Source of the DNA: Dyella_A sp035685805
GTDB taxonomy: Bacteria > Pseudomonadota > Gammaproteobacteria > Xanthomonadales > Rhodanobacteraceae
Length of the DNA stretch: 64,000 bases
Reading direction: 5' to 3'
NCBI RefSeq assembly: GCF_035685805.1
Contig: NZ_DASSAB010000038.1
Location: 124,001 to 188,000 of the forward strand
Below the pieces are notes generated by a model, which was not told the DNA's origin, ran no database searches, and worked only from the letters and a program-made list of their open reading frames with translations. Position numbers and translations under genes: made by a program. This document shows positions 59,979 through 64,000 of the stretch, in pieces. The first letter of the stretch is position 1, and each line of letters begins with the position of its first letter.

Positions 59979-60461
59979 TCAGTGCAGGTCGACGTCGCCG
60001 ACCTTGTCCTTGTAGTCCTCTTTGGGATCCTTGCCGAACAGCATCTTGACTCCGGCCAGCATGCTCGACTCGTTCAGCCACACCTCGGCGTGCTCGGGAT
60101 CGAAGCGCAGCAGCACCAGCTTCGGGTCGTCCTTGCCCTCGTACCAGGCGGCGATGAACGGGTTCCACAGGCGGTCGATTACGGCGCGGTCCTGGTCCAC
60201 CGCGAGGCTGCCGTGGATGCTGGCGAACAGCTCGTGGCCCTTGGCGCTGAACGCGGCAATCGCGCGCCGGCTGCTGCCCAGGTGCTCGACCACGCCGTTG
60301 GACCTGCTGGTGAAGAACCAGATCGGGCCGCTCTCGCCTTCCACCACCGCCGTCATCGGCCGCGAGTGGCCGTCTTCCACGCCGTCCAGGCCCAGCATCA
60401 CGGTGCGGTCGGAGGACAGCGCCTTCCACATTTTCTGTTCGAGTTTCTTCTCGTTGCTCAT
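59979..60461 (-). CDS. Pyridoxamine 5'-phosphate oxidase-like (general stress protein 26 type) protein
   Basis: 160 residues with the split-barrel flavin-binding fold: MWKALSSDRTVMLGLDGVED, SRPMTAVVEGESGPIWFFTS, AAFSAKGHELFASIHGSLAV, NPFIAAWYEGKDDPKLVLLR. Start MSNEKKLEQK at 60461. Related proteins bind FMN or F420 and are stress-induced; no enzymatic activity can be assigned. Confidence 0.92.
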   Translation of the reverse strand: MSNEKKLEQKMWKALSSDRTVMLGLDGVEDGHSRPMTAVVEGESGPIWFFTSRSNGVVEHLGSSRRAIAAFSAKGHELFASIHGSLAVDQDRAVIDRLWNPFIAAWYEGKDDPKLVLLRFDPEHAEVWLNESSMLAGVKMLFGKDPKEDYKDKVGDVDLH

Positions 60462-60621
60462 GGCTATTCCTTCGGGGGCGTAAGAGGGAAGCCACGGTTC
60501 TAGAGTGTCGGCCGTGAAATCCACGAAACCGGTGCGTGTGCCGCATGGAGGGAGGCGCGCGTGCCCGGGCCGCGCGGGCGCCCGGGAGGGGTGGGCGCGA
60601 CACCGCGCCGCGGGCGCGGTG

Positions 60622-61869
60622 TTACCGGCTTGCGTTGCCGATCGGGCGAAGCGCGTCGCGGCAGGTCTGCACGAAGCGCTGGCGGAAGCCCTGCTCGAGC
60701 ACCATCTGGATCACGCCGTCCCAGTCGTCGTTGCCCTCGATGATCGACGGTCCGGTGGGCGTGATCGCCACGTCCCAGCCCACCGAGTGGATTCCCGGAA
60801 GGTACTCGTGCAGGCGCTTGACCAGCGCCATCGCCTCGGCGAACTGCGGCAGCGGATAGCCGTCGAAACGGATGCCGCTGTCGGGATGCGTGGCGGTTCG
60901 GCCGCCGTAGCCGGGCTTGAAGAAACCGTCGCCGCGCAACGTGCCGCGCTGCAGGTCGATCGCCACGATCAGCCCACCGGCAGCCCAGTTGTCCACGCAG
61001 CTGCTGCCGGTGCCCACGCGAAGCGCGCCGTAGGCGACGGTGGCGCGGCCGTGTTCGCAGAACGACACCAGCCGCAGCGTGTTCACCGCCCCCGCATGCA
61101 GCGCGCTCAGCTGCGCGTGCTGGGCCAGCCGGTGCTGCCACAGGAACCGGCCGCGCAGGCGCGCACGCAGTGCTTCCGGTGTGACCGGATGATCGTCGAT
61201 CCATGGCTGGCCCTGCGCGTCGATGCGCAGCGGAAAGGCGCCGGCGCCCTGCATGCCGTCGAGCCTCTTGCAGAAGCCGTCCACCGGCGGCTGGGTGCCA
61301 TCGAAGAGTTGCTCCAGTGGTCCGGCCTCGCGCCCATCCAGCCAGCGCACCTGGGCGCCGTCGAGCATGGCGATGGACCGCGGCGTCGGCACGCCGAGGC
61401 TGGCGGCGAACTGGCCGAACAAGAACTTGTCGCGCAGCACGCACACGGTGTTGTAATTGCGCGGGGGCAGGTCCAGGCGCAGGTTGAGCTGGTTGCGCAG
61501 CGACTGGAAGCGGCGAAACGACATCACGTCGTCGCGCTGCACCGCGCGCCGGTCCATGCCGTAGACGTAGTAGAACCGGTTCGCCTCGCCGGTGCGCGCC
61601 AGCCAGCCGAGCAGCTCGGCGAGTATCCGCAGCCGGCCCTTGCGCGGCTGCTCTGGCCAGTAGCTGCGCGACAGCGCGGGATCGAACATCAGGGCGGCCA
61701 GCTCCCGCTGCGTGCGTGTCGCCCGATGCAACGCCGCGCGCCAGGAGCCGGCCTTGGGTTGCGGGCGGCGCGTGGCCGGTTGCGGCGCCGGCCCGGTCTC
61801 CACGGTGGGCAGACAAAGCGCCGACACGGTGGCCGCGCCGGGTGCACCCACGCTTCCCTGTTCGCCCAT
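60622..61869 (-). CDS. Sugar-transfer-associated ATP-grasp domain protein
   Basis: 415 residues. The N-terminal about 100 residues are basic and helical (FYYVYGMDRRAVQRDDVMSF marks the family). The ATP-grasp domain follows: LRDKFLFGQFAASLGVPTPR, GFCKRLDGMQGAGAF, NTLRLVSFC, VDNWAAGGLIVAIDL and the metal-binding end SVGWDVAITPTGPSIIEGN. ATPgrasp_ST proteins are usually found in glycan or polysaccharide clusters, but no glycosyltransferase gene is nearby. Probably ligates a carboxylate to an amine on a glycan (family inference). Confidence 0.88.
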   Translation of the reverse strand: MGEQGSVGAPGAATVSALCLPTVETGPAPQPATRRPQPKAGSWRAALHRATRTQRELAALMFDPALSRSYWPEQPRKGRLRILAELLGWLARTGEANRFYYVYGMDRRAVQRDDVMSFRRFQSLRNQLNLRLDLPPRNYNTVCVLRDKFLFGQFAASLGVPTPRSIAMLDGAQVRWLDGREAGPLEQLFDGTQPPVDGFCKRLDGMQGAGAFPLRIDAQGQPWIDDHPVTPEALRARLRGRFLWQHRLAQHAQLSALHAGAVNTLRLVSFCEHGRATVAYGALRVGTGSSCVDNWAAGGLIVAIDLQRGTLRGDGFFKPGYGGRTATHPDSGIRFDGYPLPQFAEAMALVKRLHEYLPGIHSVGWDVAITPTGPSIIEGNDDWDGVIQMVLEQGFRQRFVQTCRDALRPIGNASR

Positions 61870-62119
61870 GGCGTCCCTCGGATGGTTTGATCGCTGCTGC
61901 CGCCCGCTCGCTGGCGGCGGCGGAATCAAGCGCCGCAGACCGTGCAGGCCGCGTGAAGCGAAGTGGCAATGGCCGGTAGCGGCGGGCGTCCCTGGGATAT
62001 TGCAAGGCGCGCCGGTGCCGTGGACGATGCACGGCGCCGTCCGCGCCATGGTCCGTGCTCGATCCGGCGGCGGCGAGGCCGTTGCTCCTTCCCGCCACAT
62101 CCACAAGAACTCCCACGCC

Positions 62120-62521
62120 ATGGACGCCAACCGCACATCCGCCGCCATCACCATCACCAGCACGCTGGTGCTCGCGATCGGCGGAATCGCCTTGCTGTTC
62201 GCTCCCGACGTGCTGCTGGCGCCACTGGCTCCGGGGGCGGTTGCTGCCCTGACGGTGCTCGGTCAACTGGTGGCCGGTGGTTGGCTGGCGATGGCGTGGC
62301 TCAACTGGAACCAGCGCCATCTGGTCATCGGGGGGATCTACGCCCGGCCACTGGTGCTGGGCAACTTCACGCTGTATCTGATCAGCGCCTCCAGCCTGGC
62401 GCACCGGGTGAAGGCCGGTGACGCACCGCCGGCGATGCTTGCGCTGGCGGTGCTGTTCGGTACGCTCACCCTGGTTTACGCGGCGCTGCTGTTGCGAGGC
62501 CCGTTCGGTCGGGATCGCTGA
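62120..62521 (+). CDS. Small membrane protein, unknown function
   Basis: 133 residues with four membrane segments (about 8-28, 42-63, 75-92 and 106-125). WNQRHLVIGGIYARPLVLGN lies between TM2 and TM3. The ATG at 62120 has no strong Shine-Dalgarno site. I do not recognise the family. It converges with the AlkB gene. Confidence 0.7.
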   Translation: MDANRTSAAITITSTLVLAIGGIALLFAPDVLLAPLAPGAVAALTVLGQLVAGGWLAMAWLNWNQRHLVIGGIYARPLVLGNFTLYLISASSLAHRVKAGDAPPAMLALAVLFGTLTLVYAALLLRGPFGRDR

Positions 62522-62541
62522 AGGCGCCGACCCGCAAGCCT

Positions 62542-63129
62542 TCAGCGCAAGGCGCCGCCGCGTACCCGGAAGGCGAGGCTGATGCGTGGCGCGGAGAACG
62601 TGCGCTGCTTGGGGATGCCGTGGTCGTAGTGGCGCTGGGTCTCCCAGCTCATGACCAGCACGCTGCCCGCCTCCAGCTCGAGTTGCATCACCCGCCTCGG
62701 CGGCTGCTTGGCGCGGATGGTCATGCGGCGCGTGGCGCCGAGCGACAGCAGGGCGATCGGCTGCTCGCGCTGCAGGTCGTCCAGGGTGTCGTTATGCGGA
62801 GCCACGCTGTCGCGGTGGTCGCGATAGAGGTTGAGCCCGACGCTGTCGAACGGCGCCTGCACCACCGTGCCGACCGCGGTCAGCGCATCGGTGATGACGT
62901 GCGGCAACGCGGGGTCGTCCAGCCGGTAGTGCGCGCGCAGCCGGGGTACCTCCACCTCGCGCTCGTACATGAGCCGGCTGCCGGCTTTCCACGGCACGTC
63001 GTCGCGCAGCGACTCGAACCACAGGGCCGCCCGGGCCGGGGCGACCACGCCGCGCGCCAGCACGATGCGTCCGCTGGCATCGTCCAGCAGCACCTGGCGG
63101 TCGGATCCGAAAAGTGACAGCTGTGCCAT
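62542..63129 (-). CDS. alkB: AlkB-like 2-oxoglutarate/Fe(II) DNA-repair dioxygenase
   Basis: 195 residues. Iron ligands H112 and D114 (PHNDTLDDL) and H170 (YDHGIPKQ), with 2-oxoglutarate-binding R182 and R188 (RISLAFRVR) all present, plus the family opening YEREVEVPR. It removes methyl groups such as 1-methyladenine and 3-methylcytosine from DNA or RNA. The sequence is closer to the ALKBH2/3-like bacterial group than to E. coli AlkB. Adjacent to nei, 16 bp apart, so probably one repair operon. Confidence 0.93.
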   Translation of the reverse strand: MAQLSLFGSDRQVLLDDASGRIVLARGVVAPARAALWFESLRDDVPWKAGSRLMYEREVEVPRLRAHYRLDDPALPHVITDALTAVGTVVQAPFDSVGLNLYRDHRDSVAPHNDTLDDLQREQPIALLSLGATRRMTIRAKQPPRRVMQLELEAGSVLVMSWETQRHYDHGIPKQRTFSAPRISLAFRVRGGALR

Positions 63130-63145
63130 GACGTGTCCGGCTGGT

Positions 63146-63883
63146 TCAGGAGGCGCCGTAGCGTTTCTGGCACAGCTCGCAGTAGAAGCTGCGCCGGTGG
63201 GTCTTGCCCAGGTGCGCGCGCTGCAGCGGGATGTCGTGGCGCGGACAGCGCGATCGGTTGTGCACCAGCCAGTGCTGGCGCAGCACGAACGCCTTCTTCC
63301 AGGCGAGAAACTCGAACGCGTACACGCGCGCCTGCTCCACCAGCGCGCGCAGCTTGCGTGGCGGCAGGGCACCCACGGTCGACAGCGGATGCACGCCGAT
63401 ACGGTAGAGCACCTCGTTCTTGATGATGTTGCCGACGCCCGCGAACACGTCCTGGTCGAGCAGGGCGTCGCACACCAGCGCCTGCGGCATCGCGCGGAGC
63501 TTTTTCCGCGCCAGCGCCGGGTCCCATGCATCGGACATCACGTCGGCGCGCCAGTCGTACAGCGCGTCCAGTGGCCCGTCCAGCAGACGCACCGAGCAGC
63601 TGTAGAAGTTCAGCTCGCCGCGGGCGAAGCCGAGGCTGAGCCGGGGCGCCGCCTCCTTGCGTTCGTCGATGCGGTAGCTGCCGAACATCAGCAGATGGAT
63701 GCGCACGGCGGTGTCGCCTAGGTCGATCAGCAGCTGCTTGCCGAAGCTGCGTATTGCGCGCACGCGCCGGCGCTGCAGCCGGGACATGTCGATCCGGGCA
63801 TTGCCCTCGGCATGGCGGATCACCTTGCCGGCAAAACCGGCGGCCTGCTCGCGCAGGATCACGATCGACGGACCTTCCGGCAC
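63146..63883 (-). CDS. nei: Endonuclease VIII-like DNA glycosylase/AP lyase
   Basis: 245 residues. The N-terminal catalytic PEGPS (Pro2, Glu3) is intact. The helix-two-turn-helix region has DQDVFAGVGNIIKNEVLYRI, and the C-terminal zinc finger reads CPRH ... FYCELCQKRYG, so the first pair is Cys/His rather than Cys/Cys. It excises oxidised pyrimidines and cuts the AP site. Slightly shorter than E. coli Nei (263). First gene of a likely nei-alkB operon. Confidence 0.93.
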   Translation of the reverse strand: MPEGPSIVILREQAAGFAGKVIRHAEGNARIDMSRLQRRRVRAIRSFGKQLLIDLGDTAVRIHLLMFGSYRIDERKEAAPRLSLGFARGELNFYSCSVRLLDGPLDALYDWRADVMSDAWDPALARKKLRAMPQALVCDALLDQDVFAGVGNIIKNEVLYRIGVHPLSTVGALPPRKLRALVEQARVYAFEFLAWKKAFVLRQHWLVHNRSRCPRHDIPLQRAHLGKTHRRSFYCELCQKRYGAS

Positions 63884-64000
63884 GGCGGCCTCCTCGGGTG
63901 GTGGCCGGCACTGTGGCCGTCGCCGCGCCGAAGAAAGGTGAAGCGCTCAGGGTGGCCTGCGCGACGCTCCGAGGCGGGCACGCAACGACAGCGCGTTGCC

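Overview
The window is GC-rich chromosomal DNA, and the gene families point to a gammaproteobacterium of the Xanthomonadales, most likely Rhodanobacteraceae (Rhodanobacter, Dyella or Luteibacter type). That placement is an inference from families such as DUF6289, DUF6404, the Ada-AlkA fusion, REP elements with a RAYT transposase, and cytochrome P460; no rRNA or marker gene is present to confirm it. I see no rRNA, tRNA or CRISPR array and no complete insertion sequence.

Layout. 0-5 kb: a partial lipoprotein gene, then a CpxP/Spy-like gene divergent from a CpxR/CpxA-like two-component system, with a perfect CpxR box between them, and an MFS exporter. 5-14.7 kb: three tandem 108-bp repeats, a lipoprotein phosphodiesterase, a DNA-alkylation repair operon (Ada-AlkA fusion plus Ogt), a chromate transporter and urocanate hydratase standing alone. 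14.7-25 kb is the accessory region with lower GC: an uncharacterised two-gene operon whose second product ends in a HEPN-type Rx4H motif, a uracil-DNA-glycosylase-like gene between direct repeats, and then a run of mostly secreted proteins of unknown function, nearly every one separated from the next by a long inverted repeat (REP-like). The run ends at a frameshifted REP-associated tyrosine transposase. 25-38.7 kb: an SRAP protein, a divergent SDR/LysR pair, large secreted proteins, a polysaccharide deacetylase, an ECF sigma factor with its YCII partner, a cold-shock/excalibur protein, a GlxA-type regulator and cytochrome P460. 38.7-41.2 kb is a second scrapyard: a duplicated 181-bp promoter/5' region, another REP-bounded secreted gene, and fused fragments of an NTF2-like gene and of NAD synthetase.

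41-64 kb is mostly ordinary: an alpha/beta hydrolase, small regulators each paired with a membrane protein (LuxR-type with DUF4199, YozG-like with DUF2975), LysR with an EamA exporter, TerC, a YetF-like protein, a PQQ-type sugar dehydrogenase, an ArsR/AHSA1 pair, a mechanosensitive channel, an AI-2E family transporter, a PAP2 phosphatase, an ATP-grasp protein, and AlkB next to Nei. DNA repair is a recurring theme (Ogt, Ada-AlkA, UDG-like, SRAP, AlkB, Nei). A fused LysR/SDR remnant lies at 59.7 kb.

The strongest candidates for something new are the wHTH/HEPN operon at 14.9-16.2 kb and the REP-punctuated series of secreted-protein genes at 17.5-24 kb, which has a smaller counterpart at 38.8-40.1 kb.
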